NCBI RefSeq assembly: GCF_008973825.1
Contig: NZ_WCHR01000020.1
Coordinates: 124,001 to 188,000 of the forward strand
DNA length: 64,000 nucleotides
From: Gemmobacter serpentinus
Lineage (GTDB): Bacteria; Pseudomonadota; Alphaproteobacteria; Rhodobacterales; Rhodobacteraceae
Reading direction: 5' to 3'
Positions within the stretch are counted from its first letter, which is position 1, and each line of letters begins with the position of its first letter. This document shows positions 36,146-44,829 of the stretch, piece after piece. Under the pieces are notes generated by a model. It did no database searches. It saw only the letters and a program-made list of their open reading frames with translations, and was not told the origin of the DNA. The position numbers and the translations under genes were made by a program.

Positions 36146-37342
36146 TTACCGTTCCTTGATCGCCACAAGGCGGTTGTAGAAGTTCATCAGAAGCGAGGTC
36201 ACGATACTGATGATCAGATAGACCATCATCATCACCGCAATCGCCTCGACGGCCTGCCCGGTCTGGTTCATCACCGTGTTGCCGATGTTCACAAGATCCG
36301 GGTAGCCGATGACGACCGCGATCGAGCTGTTCTTGACCAGGCTGACATACTGGCTGGTCAGCGGCGGCACGATTACCCGCAGCGCCTGTGGCAGCACGAC
36401 ATAGCGCATGACAAAACGGGGGCGCAGCGCGATGGAACGGGCTGCCTCAATCTGGCCGCGCGGGGTGGCCTGAATGCCGGCGCGGACGATTTCGGCGATA
36501 AACCCCGAAGAATAAAGCGCGATCCCTGCCATCAGCGCCACGAATTCCGGGCTGATCGTGGCCCCGCCGACAAAGTTGAACCCTTGGCGTTCGGGAAAGC
36601 TGATGTCATGCGGCGCACCGAACCCCAGCCAGACCATTGCAGGCGGCCCGAAAACCAGCGCGACACAGGGCCAGAGCATGTCGATATACCGGCCGGTCGC
36701 CTCGCGGTGCCGCTTGGCCATATGGCAGGCGACGATGGCGAGAACGATCCCGGCGATCAACGCCGCAAACATCCAGACATGCGCAGGGTCGGTGGCGGGC
36801 AGCGCGAAGGTCAGCCCTCGGTTGGACAGGAACCCAAGCCCCCAAAGCTCGACCGCCTGACGCGGCGCGGGCAGGTTGCGGATCACCGCCCCCCAAAAGA
36901 TCACCTGAAGGATGACGGGAATATTCCGCACGATCTCGACATAGGCGATGGCGATGCGTTGCAGCAGCCAGTTGTTCGACACCCGTGCGATGCCGATCGA
37001 AAAGCCGATCACCGTGGCGACAGCGATCCCCGCCGCAGAAACGGTCAGCGTGTTCATCAACCCGACCATCAGCGCGCGGCCATAGGTATCGCGCGAGGAA
37101 TAGTTGATCAGCGTCTCGCCGATCTCGAATTGCGACACTTGATCCAGAAAGCCAAAGCCGGTGGCGATGTTCTGGCGGCTCAGGTTCTCGATGACGTTCT
37201 GGTAAAGGTAAAGGCCCAGCAGGGCCACACCGACCGCCAATGCGACCTGATAGATCAGCGTGCGAAAACTCTCGCTGTAAAGGATGTCTGTCAGGCTGCG
37301 TGCGGATCGTTTCCCGCTCCGGTCCTGGTTGGTATCAATCAT
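36146..37342 (-). CDS. aapQ: General L-amino-acid ABC transporter permease AapQ
   Basis: A 398-residue permease of the AapQ/BztB family. It has a long loop between the N-terminal helices and the core transport domain, as is usual for this family, with IVRNIPVILQVIFWG near 155 and EIVRAGIQATPRGQIEAARS near 310. Start at ATG 37342 (MIDTNQDRSG), six bases after GGGGA; the longer frame to 37591 has no homology. Follows the binding-protein gene after 97 bases that contain a stable hairpin. Confidence 0.93.
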   Translation of the reverse strand: MIDTNQDRSGKRSARSLTDILYSESFRTLIYQVALAVGVALLGLYLYQNVIENLSRQNIATGFGFLDQVSQFEIGETLINYSSRDTYGRALMVGLMNTLTVSAAGIAVATVIGFSIGIARVSNNWLLQRIAIAYVEIVRNIPVILQVIFWGAVIRNLPAPRQAVELWGLGFLSNRGLTFALPATDPAHVWMFAALIAGIVLAIVACHMAKRHREATGRYIDMLWPCVALVFGPPAMVWLGFGAPHDISFPERQGFNFVGGATISPEFVALMAGIALYSSGFIAEIVRAGIQATPRGQIEAARSIALRPRFVMRYVVLPQALRVIVPPLTSQYVSLVKNSSIAVVIGYPDLVNIGNTVMNQTGQAVEAIAVMMMVYLIISIVTSLLMNFYNRLVAIKER

Positions 37343-37382
37343 CTGTCGTCCCCGAAGATGGGCCCGGTGCCGGGCAAGCATG

Positions 37383-37415
37383 TCCCTCACCCCCGGGCAA
37401 GCCGGGCGCGAGGGA
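37383..37415 (-). other. Intercistronic hairpin between aapJ and aapQ
   Basis: Imperfect stem-loop in the 97-base gap: outer arms TCCCTC (37383-37388) and GAGGGA (37410-37415), inner arms CCCGG (37392-37396) and CCGGG (37402-37406). Hairpins at this place in ABC operons often protect the binding-protein message and give it higher expression than the permeases; that role is inference. Confidence 0.5.
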
Positions 37416-37439
37416 GACGGGATAAGCGGGCCAGCGACG

Positions 37440-38480
37440 TTACTGCATCGGGAAGCCGTAAAGCAGTCCGCCTTCGGACCACAGCGTGTTCTGGTCGCGG
37501 TCCAACGCCACCGGCGTCTCGGGACCGAAATGACGCATGTAGATGTCTTCGTAGTTTCCGACCTGCTTGACGATATTGTAGACCCAAGCATTGTCGACGC
37601 CCAGCTTGGTGCCGTTATCGCCGATCACGCCCAGCAAGGCCTGGATGTCGGGGTCGGCCGAGGCTTTCATCTCGTCGACATTGGCCTGCGTCACGCCCAG
37701 TTCTTCGGCGTTGAAGGTCGCATAGGTGACCCATTTCACAAGATCATACCACGGATCGTCGCCCTGGCGCACGGCCATTGCCAGCGGCTCCTTGGAGTAG
37801 ATGCCCGGCAGCAGCATATGGTCGGCGGGGTTTTCGGTGTCAAACGCGGCAACACCCGGCAGGGCGGCCTTGTCTTTGGTCAGCGCATCGCAGCGCCCGG
37901 TGACATAGGCATCCACCAGTTGCTTGTTGTTCTCGATCACCACCGGGGTATAGGTCATCCCCGCGGCCGCAAAAATCTGCGCGACGTTCCGCTCGGTGGT
38001 CGAGCCGGGTGCCATGCAGATCACCGCCCCGTCCAGATCCGACACCTTTGCGATACCGTCGGCCTTGCGCACGAGAAAGCCGGTGCCCGTGTAAAAGATC
38101 GGCGGCGCGAAGTTCAGACCCAAGGCCGTATCGCGGCTGAGCGTGGCCGTCACATTGCGGGCCAGCACATCCACCTCGCCCGACTGGATCGCGGGAAAAC
38201 GCTGCTGCGACGAAAGCGCGACAAAGCGGACCTTGGACGCATCACCGAACACTGCCGCGGCGATGGCGCGGCAGAAGTCAACCTCGAAGCCGCTCCATTT
38301 GCCCTGGCTGTCGGGGGCCGCAAAGCCATGACGGGCCGGATGGACACCGCAAAGCAACTCGCCCCGCGCCTTGACGGCAGCCAGCGTATCGCCCGCACCG
38401 GCCTGCGCCACCGACCCGACCGCAACACCCAGCATGAGGCCTGCCACGGCGGAAAGTCCGGCAACCTTTGTCTTGATCAT
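37440..38480 (-). CDS. aapJ: Amino-acid ABC transporter periplasmic binding protein AapJ
   Basis: A 346-residue family-3 solute-binding protein. Signal peptide VAGLSAVAGLMLGVAVGSVA, probable cleavage after AQA. AapJ/BztA landmarks are VKARGELLCGVHP, GFEVDFCRAIAAAVFGD and SRDTALGLNFAP, with a C-terminal NYEDIYMRHFG. It captures polar L-amino acids (glutamate/glutamine/aspartate type). AGAGGGA precedes ATG. It is the first gene of the operon and divergent from metC-like 38608; the 127-base gap holds the operator-like repeats at 38541-38578. Confidence 0.94.
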   Translation of the reverse strand: MIKTKVAGLSAVAGLMLGVAVGSVAQAGAGDTLAAVKARGELLCGVHPARHGFAAPDSQGKWSGFEVDFCRAIAAAVFGDASKVRFVALSSQQRFPAIQSGEVDVLARNVTATLSRDTALGLNFAPPIFYTGTGFLVRKADGIAKVSDLDGAVICMAPGSTTERNVAQIFAAAGMTYTPVVIENNKQLVDAYVTGRCDALTKDKAALPGVAAFDTENPADHMLLPGIYSKEPLAMAVRQGDDPWYDLVKWVTYATFNAEELGVTQANVDEMKASADPDIQALLGVIGDNGTKLGVDNAWVYNIVKQVGNYEDIYMRHFGPETPVALDRDQNTLWSEGGLLYGFPMQ

Positions 38481-38540
38481 GTCATTCCCTCTCTGTTGCG
38501 GGGCGGCTCATGGCTTTTCGCTATGCGTGATTGATGCCCC

Positions 38541-38578
38541 TTGCATCACTGTATACATATGTTTTATGCAGTATGCAA
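38541..38578. promoter_or_regulatory. Palindromes in the aapJ/metC-like divergent promoter
   Basis: The gap between aapJ and the cystathionine beta-lyase-like gene contains the palindrome TGTATACA (38550-38557) inside a wider inverted pair TTGCAT (38541-38546) and ATGCAA (38573-38578). GTATAC-centred palindromes are typical binding sites for GntR/FCD regulators. The same TGTATACA also occurs in front of the downstream GntR gene (39839-39846), suggesting that GntR regulates both operons. Seen directly: the repeats; regulation is inferred. Confidence 0.5.
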
Positions 38579-38607
38579 CAGGGAACTCCTCGCCAAAGGA
38601 AGCCAAC

Positions 38608-39774
38608 ATGAACAGTGAACATCTGCGCTATGACACGATCCTGACCCATGCAGGCCGCGCCCCCGCGCAGCATTCCGGCGCGGTCAACACTCCGGTCTAT
38701 CGGGCATCGACCATCTTGTTCCCCGATCTGGCTGCGCTGGAAGCAAAGGAGGGCACAAAGCTGCGCTATGGCCGCCGGGGCACCCCCACCACCCATGCGC
38801 TGGAAGATGCGATCTGCGCACTGGAAATGGCTGACAAGGCGTTGGTCACCCCCTCGGGCGTCAATGCGATCAGTGTCGTCCTGATGGCCTTTGCCGAACC
38901 CGGCGCACATTTCCTGATGACGGACAGCGCCTATGGCCCGGCCCGCAAGTTCTGCGAGCTGATGCTCAGGAAATTCGGCGTCGAAACGACCTATTATGAT
39001 CCCGCCATCGGTGCCGAGATCGAGAGCCTGATTCGGCCGGAAACCAAGCTGATCTGGATGGAATCGCCCGGCTCGCAGACCTTCGAAGTGCAGGACGTCA
39101 CCGCAATCTGCACAGTCGCGCAGCGCCGTGCCATCCCAACCGCGATCGACAACACCTGGAGTGGCGGTTATTTCTGCCAACCTCTGACGCAAGGGGTTGA
39201 TATTTCGGTGCAAGCGGGCACCAAATATATCTCCGGCCATTCCGATTTGATGCTTGGCAGCATTGCGTGCAGGGACGCGCAATATGACCGGCTGCGCGAC
39301 ACCTATCTGCGCTTTGGCGTCTGTGTCGGTGGCGATGATGCCTTCCTTGCCATGCGCGGTTTGCGGACAATGGCCGTGCGGATGGCGCACCATCACACCA
39401 GTGGCCTGAAGGTCGCCAATTGGTTGCTGCAACAGGAAGAAGTGCTGCGCGTGATGCATCCCGGGCTGCCGGGCGATCCAGGGCATGACCTGTGGAAACA
39501 GCATTTCTCCGGCGCGTCGGGCCTGTTCGGTTTTGTGATGCGTTCGGTTGACCGCGCGGCGCTTGGCCGGATGTTCGACGGGCTGACCCTGTTTGGGATG
39601 GGATCAAGCTGGGGTGGGTTTGAAAGCCTGCTGGTGCCCTCGAACCCGTCCGTCTATCGCAGCGCCACCACCTGGACGCCAGGCGGGCAAACCGTGCGTA
39701 TCCATGTCGGCCTGGAAGACCCCGATGACCTCATCGCCGAATTGCGGCGCGGCTTTGACCGCCTGAGAGAATAA
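38608..39774 (+). CDS. metC: Cystathionine beta-lyase-like PLP enzyme
   Basis: A 388-residue PLP enzyme of the Cys/Met-metabolism family, closest in motifs to cystathionine beta-lyase. The PLP lysine is K206 in AGTKYISGHSD; RYGRRGTPTTHALE is the typical N-terminal block and IDNTWSGGYF precedes the cofactor site. It cleaves C-S (or similar beta) bonds of an amino acid conjugate. AAAGGA precedes ATG 38608; an upstream frame back to 38371 is inside aapJ. It is divergent from an amino-acid importer plus three PrpD-type enzymes, so its substrate may be the imported conjugate and not methionine-pathway cystathionine. Confidence 0.87.
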   Translation: MNSEHLRYDTILTHAGRAPAQHSGAVNTPVYRASTILFPDLAALEAKEGTKLRYGRRGTPTTHALEDAICALEMADKALVTPSGVNAISVVLMAFAEPGAHFLMTDSAYGPARKFCELMLRKFGVETTYYDPAIGAEIESLIRPETKLIWMESPGSQTFEVQDVTAICTVAQRRAIPTAIDNTWSGGYFCQPLTQGVDISVQAGTKYISGHSDLMLGSIACRDAQYDRLRDTYLRFGVCVGGDDAFLAMRGLRTMAVRMAHHHTSGLKVANWLLQQEEVLRVMHPGLPGDPGHDLWKQHFSGASGLFGFVMRSVDRAALGRMFDGLTLFGMGSSWGGFESLLVPSNPSVYRSATTWTPGGQTVRIHVGLEDPDDLIAELRRGFDRLRE

Positions 39775-39837
39775 GCTTCCCCAAGCCAAGCATCCCATGG
39801 AAGAACCTTCCACCCTCTGGCGCCGAACAGGGAACAT

Positions 39838-39854
39838 TTGTATACAGGATACAA
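39838..39854. promoter_or_regulatory. Candidate autoregulatory GntR operator
   Basis: Perfect inverted repeat TTGTAT (39838-39843), five bases, ATACAA (39849-39854) between the metC-like gene and the GntR gene, about 60-75 bases before the regulator start. It contains TGTATACA, the same core as at 38550. This matches the usual shape of FCD-type operators. Function is inferred. Confidence 0.5.
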
Positions 39855-39914
39855 TTGAATGCTCCGTGTTGTTCTGGTGCGGCCAGAAGTTCCGTGAAAG
39901 GCTTAGCCATCGTT

Positions 39915-40571
39915 ATGAAGCAAGAGACCGAGGCGACGATGATCCGGCGCAACCCGCTGGATCATCTTATGGAATTGATTGAAGCTGGTGAATTGCGTCC
40001 GGGCAGCCGCCTCACCGAGACTGAACTGGCCCAACGCCTCGGCATCAGCCGCACCCCCGTGCGTGAAGCGCTGCATCGCCTTCATGCCATGGGCCTGGCC
40101 GAACATGGTCCGCAGCGCGGGCTGATTATCGCCCATCTGAGCTACGACCAGCTGCGTCAGCTTTTTGCCGTGCGCGAAGGACTGGAGGGCATGGCGACCC
40201 GGCTTGCCGCAGAACATGCCTCAAGATCAGAGGTCAATCTGCTGCGCGATATGGTGATGGCGGACCGCGCATTGGAAGATCCGGTCAAACTGCTGGAGCG
40301 CAACAAAGTTCTGCACCGCCAGATCGCCCATGCCTCGCATAACAAGTTCATGATCGACGCGCTGAACAATCTGCGGGTGCATCTCAGCCTGCTGCCGGGC
40401 ACGACCTATATGGAAGCCGGCAGGCTGGAGGCAGCGCAGCGCGAGCATGAAGAGATCGTGGCGGCGATTGCCGAAGGCGATGGCGACCGTGCGGAGCGGG
40501 CGGCCCGCAAACACATTCTGGCGGGCTTCCAGATCCGCCTGCGGATGATGGCAGAAGCCGACAAGAGCTGA
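39915..40571 (+). CDS. GntR-family regulator with FCD domain
   Basis: A 218-residue standard-length FCD regulator. Winged helix: LRPGSRLTETELAQRLGISRTPVREALHRL. FCD metal/ligand residues are visible in NKVLHRQIAHASHN, REHEEIVAAI and ARKHI. Start choice is uncertain: ATG 39915 or ATG 39939 (five bases after GAGG); a TTG frame extends to 39855 but overlaps the operator. It probably controls the metC-like gene and the divergent aap operon through TGTATACA sites. Confidence 0.87.
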   Translation: MKQETEATMIRRNPLDHLMELIEAGELRPGSRLTETELAQRLGISRTPVREALHRLHAMGLAEHGPQRGLIIAHLSYDQLRQLFAVREGLEGMATRLAAEHASRSEVNLLRDMVMADRALEDPVKLLERNKVLHRQIAHASHNKFMIDALNNLRVHLSLLPGTTYMEAGRLEAAQREHEEIVAAIAEGDGDRAERAARKHILAGFQIRLRMMAEADKS

Positions 40572-40581
40572 GGCTCACTGA

Positions 40582-40606
40582 CAAGGGTGCCGTTGGCACC
40601 ACCTTG
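40582..40606. terminator. Hairpin after the GntR gene
   Basis: GGTGCC / GGCACC stem (40586-40591, 40595-40600) with loop GTT, flanked by CAAG and CTTG arms with a bulge. It lies just after the GntR stop in the 207-base gap before the convergent APC permease gene; the rest of that gap shows nothing clear. Confidence 0.45.
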
Positions 40607-40778
40607 GAGTGGCCCCGCCCCAAAGGTACGGTTGTTGCCTGTCTGCTGTTCTCGGCCTTGGCCCGGCCAACCGTCCAATTGAGACCGCAGTCGTGGCATG
40701 ACGGGACGCCGGGCGGAGCGACATGCAATTGATGCTTGCAGGCCCACCGGTCACGACGCGCCTGCAAGACAGCCCCCC

Positions 40779-42221
40779 TCATTCCAGACGGTTTTCCCCC
40801 ATCCGGGCGAAGGCTGCCGGATCGCGCGCCCTCAGCCGGGCAGCCATCAGCCAACCCGCCAGTGCCACCAGCGGCACCAGACTGGGCAGGATCACCCCGA
40901 GGGCCGCGCCCGCCGTGCCGGTCAGGTCACCGAAGTGCAGGAAGATATAAACGAACAGCGCCGCCATGATCAGCGCCGACAGGCCGGGCAGGACAAGCGT
41001 GGTCACGGGCGATCCATCGCCACGGCCCCGGAAGAAGACAATCACCGCGACCGAGGTGACCGTCATCATCCCCAGAACGCCCAGCGTGCCGATCTGCGCA
41101 ATCCAGGTGAACATGTTCAGCACCGGATCAAGCTTCAGCCCGGCAAAGATCGCCAGAACCAGCAGCGCGCCCGCTGTCTGCACCAGCGATCCGACATGCG
41201 GGCTTTGATGCACATCATGGGTGCGCCCAAAGGCGCCGGGCAGCAGCCCCTCGCGCCCGGCGACATAGGAATAGCGCGCGATGTAATTGTGAAAGGCCGA
41301 AAGGGCGGCAAACAGGCTGGTGACCAGCAACAGCCCCGCCACCATCGGCACCGGACCGCCGACATAGGTATCGGCCAGAATGAAGAACAACGCAGAAGGA
41401 TCGGGCAGCCCTGCCAGCATCGGCACAAGCTCGGCCGCACCGATGCCCACGATCATCAGCCAGGTGGTGAAGACATAGAAGACCCCAATCATCAGGACCG
41501 ACAGATAGGTCGCGCGCGGGATGGTGCGGGCCGGATCGCGGGCCTCTTCGGCATAGATCGTGGTCGCCTCGAACCCGATGAAAGAGCCAAGGCAGAACAG
41601 CACCGCCACCGTCAGCGAACCGGAATTGATCGCGGCAAAGTCGAAAAGATTGAAGCCAAGCCCCTGCGCACCGCCCTTGCCGATGATCGCCAGATCCACG
41701 ATCAGCACGATCAAATACTCGGCGATCACCAGAATGGTCAGCACCTTGGCCGAGAGATCAACCTGACGGTAGCCCAGCAAGCCCACCAGCAGGATCGCCA
41801 CCAGCGAATAGACCCACCATGGCGCGGTCAGCCCCATTTCGCCAAAGACCCCGGCCGAGATGCCACCCAGCAGGCCGATCAGCCCGAACTGCATGGCATT
41901 ATAGGCCAGCACCGCCACCATCGCGACCGCGCCCCCGGCCTGACCACCAAGGCCGCGGGCGGTATAGGCGTAAAAGGCACCCGCATTCTTCACATGCCGC
42001 GCCATCGCGACATAGCCTGCCGAAAAGGCCAGCATCAGCAACGTGACCCCGATGAAGGTGGCCGGGATCCCCGTGCCATTGCCCAGCAGAAAGGCGATGG
42101 GCATGGCCCCCGCTACCCCGGTCAGGGGCGCCGCCGCCGAGATCACCATGAAGGTGACTGCCATCAGCCCCAGTGAATTCTTGCGCAGCTGGTTCGCCCC
42201 AGCCCCCGCGATATCCGTCAT
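40779..42221 (-). CDS. APC-family amino-acid/amine permease
   Basis: A 480-residue APC-superfamily permease with about 12 predicted membrane helices. Its first helix region reads SLGLMAVTFMVISAAAPLTGVAG, and the conserved helix after it contains GNGTGIPATFI. Start ATG 42221 (MTDIAGAG) has GGAG eight bases upstream; the frame to 42284 lacks one. Last gene of the nicX-like operon, 69 bases after the flavin reductase. It presumably imports an amino acid or amine that feeds the GS-like ligase. Ion coupling and substrate are unknown. Confidence 0.9.
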   Translation of the reverse strand: MTDIAGAGANQLRKNSLGLMAVTFMVISAAAPLTGVAGAMPIAFLLGNGTGIPATFIGVTLLMLAFSAGYVAMARHVKNAGAFYAYTARGLGGQAGGAVAMVAVLAYNAMQFGLIGLLGGISAGVFGEMGLTAPWWVYSLVAILLVGLLGYRQVDLSAKVLTILVIAEYLIVLIVDLAIIGKGGAQGLGFNLFDFAAINSGSLTVAVLFCLGSFIGFEATTIYAEEARDPARTIPRATYLSVLMIGVFYVFTTWLMIVGIGAAELVPMLAGLPDPSALFFILADTYVGGPVPMVAGLLLVTSLFAALSAFHNYIARYSYVAGREGLLPGAFGRTHDVHQSPHVGSLVQTAGALLVLAIFAGLKLDPVLNMFTWIAQIGTLGVLGMMTVTSVAVIVFFRGRGDGSPVTTLVLPGLSALIMAALFVYIFLHFGDLTGTAGAALGVILPSLVPLVALAGWLMAARLRARDPAAFARMGENRLE

Positions 42222-42290
42222 GTTCCGTCTCCCTGTTCCGGGGCCCTGCGGTCTTGTCGCCGCCTGGGTCACCCAAGATGTCACGCGTGG

Positions 42291-42800
42291 TTAGTTTTCC
42301 TTTGGCAGATGCACCGCGCGGCGATAGGCGCGCTGGCCGTAAAGCAACGCCGCCGGATCTTCGGAAAGTGTGATCCCGACCACCCGCCCGACGATGATGT
42401 GATGGGTTTCCCACAGCAGGGCGGTGGCCAGACGGCATTCAAACACCGCTGTCGCCCCGGTGATCTGCGGCTGGCCCAGCGGACCGGGTGTCCAGCCCGC
42501 CCGGTCAAAGCGGTTGTCATGACCGTCGCCGCCGCGCCCGGCAAAAAGGTTCGCCATCGCCTCTTGCCCCTCATGCAGCAGGTTGGCGCAGAAGCTGCGG
42601 TTTTTCAGGATTGCGCCCGCGGCGGGCGAAAGGTGGTGGATGCAGGCCAGAAGCGAGGGTTGATCGCCATCCGCCGAAACCGAGGTCAGCGAGGAAATCG
42701 TGACCCCGAAACGCCCCGCAGGCCCATCGGTGGTCGCCACCGCGACAAAGGTTGCGGCACGGCTCATGCCTTCGAGGAAACGGGCGCGCAGATCCTCCAT
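42291..42800 (-). CDS. Flavin reductase (HpaC-like) of a two-component monooxygenase
   Basis: A 169-residue NAD(P)H:flavin oxidoreductase of the flavin-reductase-like domain family. Motifs: GRFGVTISSLTSVSADGDQPSLLACIHH and SFCANLLHEGQEAMAN, with the C-terminal WETHHIIVGRV. Such proteins deliver reduced flavin to a partner monooxygenase; here the candidate partner is the dehydrogenase-fold protein at 46112. Start ATG 42800 is five bases after the GS-like stop; the larger frame to 43100 lies inside that gene. Confidence 0.87.
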   Translation of the reverse strand: MEDLRARFLEGMSRAATFVAVATTDGPAGRFGVTISSLTSVSADGDQPSLLACIHHLSPAAGAILKNRSFCANLLHEGQEAMANLFAGRGGDGHDNRFDRAGWTPGPLGQPQITGATAVFECRLATALLWETHHIIVGRVVGITLSEDPAALLYGQRAYRRAVHLPKEN

Positions 42801-42805
42801 CCCCG

Positions 42806-44146
42806 TCAGCCCAGATCGAAATACCGCTCCAGCTCCACATCGGGAACCTTGCGGCAAAATTCGTGATACTGGCCTTCGCGAGTCGCGCTGAAGGCCTCGA
42901 CAAAGCGGGGGCCAAGCCAGTCCCTGGCGAAATCCGATCCGCGCAGCCGCGCGATCGCCTCGGGCATGGAGCGGGCAAAATCGCGGCCGGGCTCTTGCGC
43001 ATAGCCGGACCCGATCACCTCCGGGTCGGGCTCTACCTGTTCGATTACCCCGGCCACACCTGCAGCGATGGTCGCCGCAGCCGAGAGATAGGGATTGCAA
43101 TCCGCGCCCGGCAGACGGTTTTCCACCCGCAGACTGCCCGGATCGTGACCGACCAGCCGGAAACAGGTGGTCCGGTTCTCATAGCCCCAGGTCAGGCCCG
43201 GCGGCGCGAAAGTGCCCGGCGCAAACCGGCGGTAGCTGTTTACCGTCGGCTGGAACAGCAGCGTCATGTCCCCGATATACTTCTGCAAGCCTCCAAGGAA
43301 ATGGCGGAAGGTCTGGCTAACGCCGTTCTTTGCCCCCTCCTCCCAGAAGAGCGGTGCCCTGGCCTTGTCCAGCAGGCTGATATGCAGATGGATCGACTGG
43401 CTGTCGGCCTGTTCGCTCCAGCGCGGCATGAAGGTGACCGACTTGCCCTGCCGCAGCGCCAGCGCCCGCAGGAAATTCTTGAGCAGCACCAGCTGGTCGG
43501 CAGGCTCCAGCCCGGTGCCCGCACCGATACAGGCCTCCATGAACCCCGCACCGATTTCCTCATGCATCTTCGCAAGATCAATCTTCAACGGCTCGCAGAT
43601 CGCAGCCAGCGCCTCATACCATTCGGTCTGCACCACTTGATAAAGGATTAGATCGTGACTTGCGTGCTGGGTCGCGGGCTTAAGGTTGCGATAGCCCTTG
43701 GCGCGGGCGCTTTCGGGTGTCTCGTCAAACAGGGTATATTCCAGCTCCATCCCGTATTTCGGCACCAGACCCGCCGCCTCGGCGCGGGCCAGCACCGATT
43801 TGAGGATGGAGCGCGGGCAGATCTTCGCCGAGGCCCCGGTGAAATTCGACAGCACCAGCAGGTCATGGCCAGGTTTCGACCATGGCAGGCGGCGGATCGT
43901 CGCGGGGTCAAGCTCCAGCGGATCGTCGTGAAAATCGCCCTTGTCATCATTGACGCCAGGGATGGTCTGGAAGGCATCGGTCGGGTCCAGCGCCAGTTGC
44001 GCGGGGGACATGCCCATGCCGTTCCGGGCGATCCCCTTCAGACTGCTGGCAGAGACCATCTGCCCGCGCAAAAGCCCGTTGGTATCGGTCATTGCCACCG
44101 TGGCAAAACGGCTGGCGGGATCCGCCAGAAATTCGTCAAGCGTCAT
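42806..44146 (-). CDS. Glutamine synthetase-like ligase (gamma-glutamyl-amine ligase candidate)
   Basis: A 446-residue member of the glutamine synthetase superfamily, resembling GlnT/PuuA-type sequences. Core features: KYGMELEYTLFDE, HEEIGAGFMEACIGAGTGL, HLHISLL, FAPPGLTWGYENRTTCFRLVG and VENRLPGADCNPYLS. Members ligate glutamate to ammonia, polyamines, or other amines; such ligases open several amine-degradation routes (for example aniline and isopropylamine). The first ATG overlaps the TetR stop (ATGA). In this operon a role in activating an imported amine is more likely than ammonia assimilation, but this is inference. Confidence 0.88.
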   Translation of the reverse strand: MTLDEFLADPASRFATVAMTDTNGLLRGQMVSASSLKGIARNGMGMSPAQLALDPTDAFQTIPGVNDDKGDFHDDPLELDPATIRRLPWSKPGHDLLVLSNFTGASAKICPRSILKSVLARAEAAGLVPKYGMELEYTLFDETPESARAKGYRNLKPATQHASHDLILYQVVQTEWYEALAAICEPLKIDLAKMHEEIGAGFMEACIGAGTGLEPADQLVLLKNFLRALALRQGKSVTFMPRWSEQADSQSIHLHISLLDKARAPLFWEEGAKNGVSQTFRHFLGGLQKYIGDMTLLFQPTVNSYRRFAPGTFAPPGLTWGYENRTTCFRLVGHDPGSLRVENRLPGADCNPYLSAAATIAAGVAGVIEQVEPDPEVIGSGYAQEPGRDFARSMPEAIARLRGSDFARDWLGPRFVEAFSATREGQYHEFCRKVPDVELERYFDLG

Positions 44147-44829
44147 GCATCACCTGTTGAAGCGGGGGGCGGAAGCCTTGTCAGCTTCTCGAGTTGTGTC
44201 AGATCGTCGGCAGGCCGGGTGGAGTAGGCGCGCAGGAACACCCGCAACCCGTTATGGATGAACCGCGCCAGATCGGCGCGCGGCGGCACGAGGTCCGGCT
44301 TGTAAAGCGCATGGGTGCGCGGGGCGGAAAGGATCAGCCCCCAAAGGTCTTCGGCCGCCAGCTCCGCATCCTGAAACTCCAGCCTGCCCGCCGCGCGGCA
44401 ACTGTCGAGATAGGTCATGATCCCCTGCAACAGACGATCCGGCCCGGCCTCCTGATAATAACGGCCGATCTCGGGGAAGCGGCCGACCTCGCCGATGATC
44501 AGCCGGGCCAGTGCCAGCATATCGGGGCGCATCACCGTATCGGCGTAATCCCATGCGAAAAGGTAGAGATCCTGCACCATGCCCTCATCCGAGGGGTGCT
44601 GGAACACATCCAGCATCTCGTTGCGAAAGCCCCGCATCATCGCGGAGAACAGGGCCTCCTTGCTTTCGAAATACTGATAGAGCGTCGGCTTGGTGATCCC
44701 GGCCTCGGCGGCGATGGCATCCATCCCCGCGCCGGAATAGCCCGATTGCGCAAAGACCGTCATCGCCGCCTCAAGGATGCGATGCTCGCGTTCGATCCGG
44801 TTCTGTTCGCGGCGCGAGATCTGCGTCAT
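44143..44829 (-). CDS. TetR-family transcriptional regulator
   Basis: A 228-residue TetR regulator. N-terminal HTH: RILEAAMTVFAQSGYSGAGMDAIAAEAGITKPTLYQYFESKEALF. The C-terminal ligand-binding domain is all-helical. It is embedded inside the seven-gene operon (stop/start overlaps on both sides), which suggests feedback control of the operon, perhaps through the repeats in front of the nicX-like gene. Confidence 0.92.
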   Translation of the reverse strand: MTQISRREQNRIEREHRILEAAMTVFAQSGYSGAGMDAIAAEAGITKPTLYQYFESKEALFSAMMRGFRNEMLDVFQHPSDEGMVQDLYLFAWDYADTVMRPDMLALARLIIGEVGRFPEIGRYYQEAGPDRLLQGIMTYLDSCRAAGRLEFQDAELAAEDLWGLILSAPRTHALYKPDLVPPRADLARFIHNGLRVFLRAYSTRPADDLTQLEKLTRLPPPASTGDA

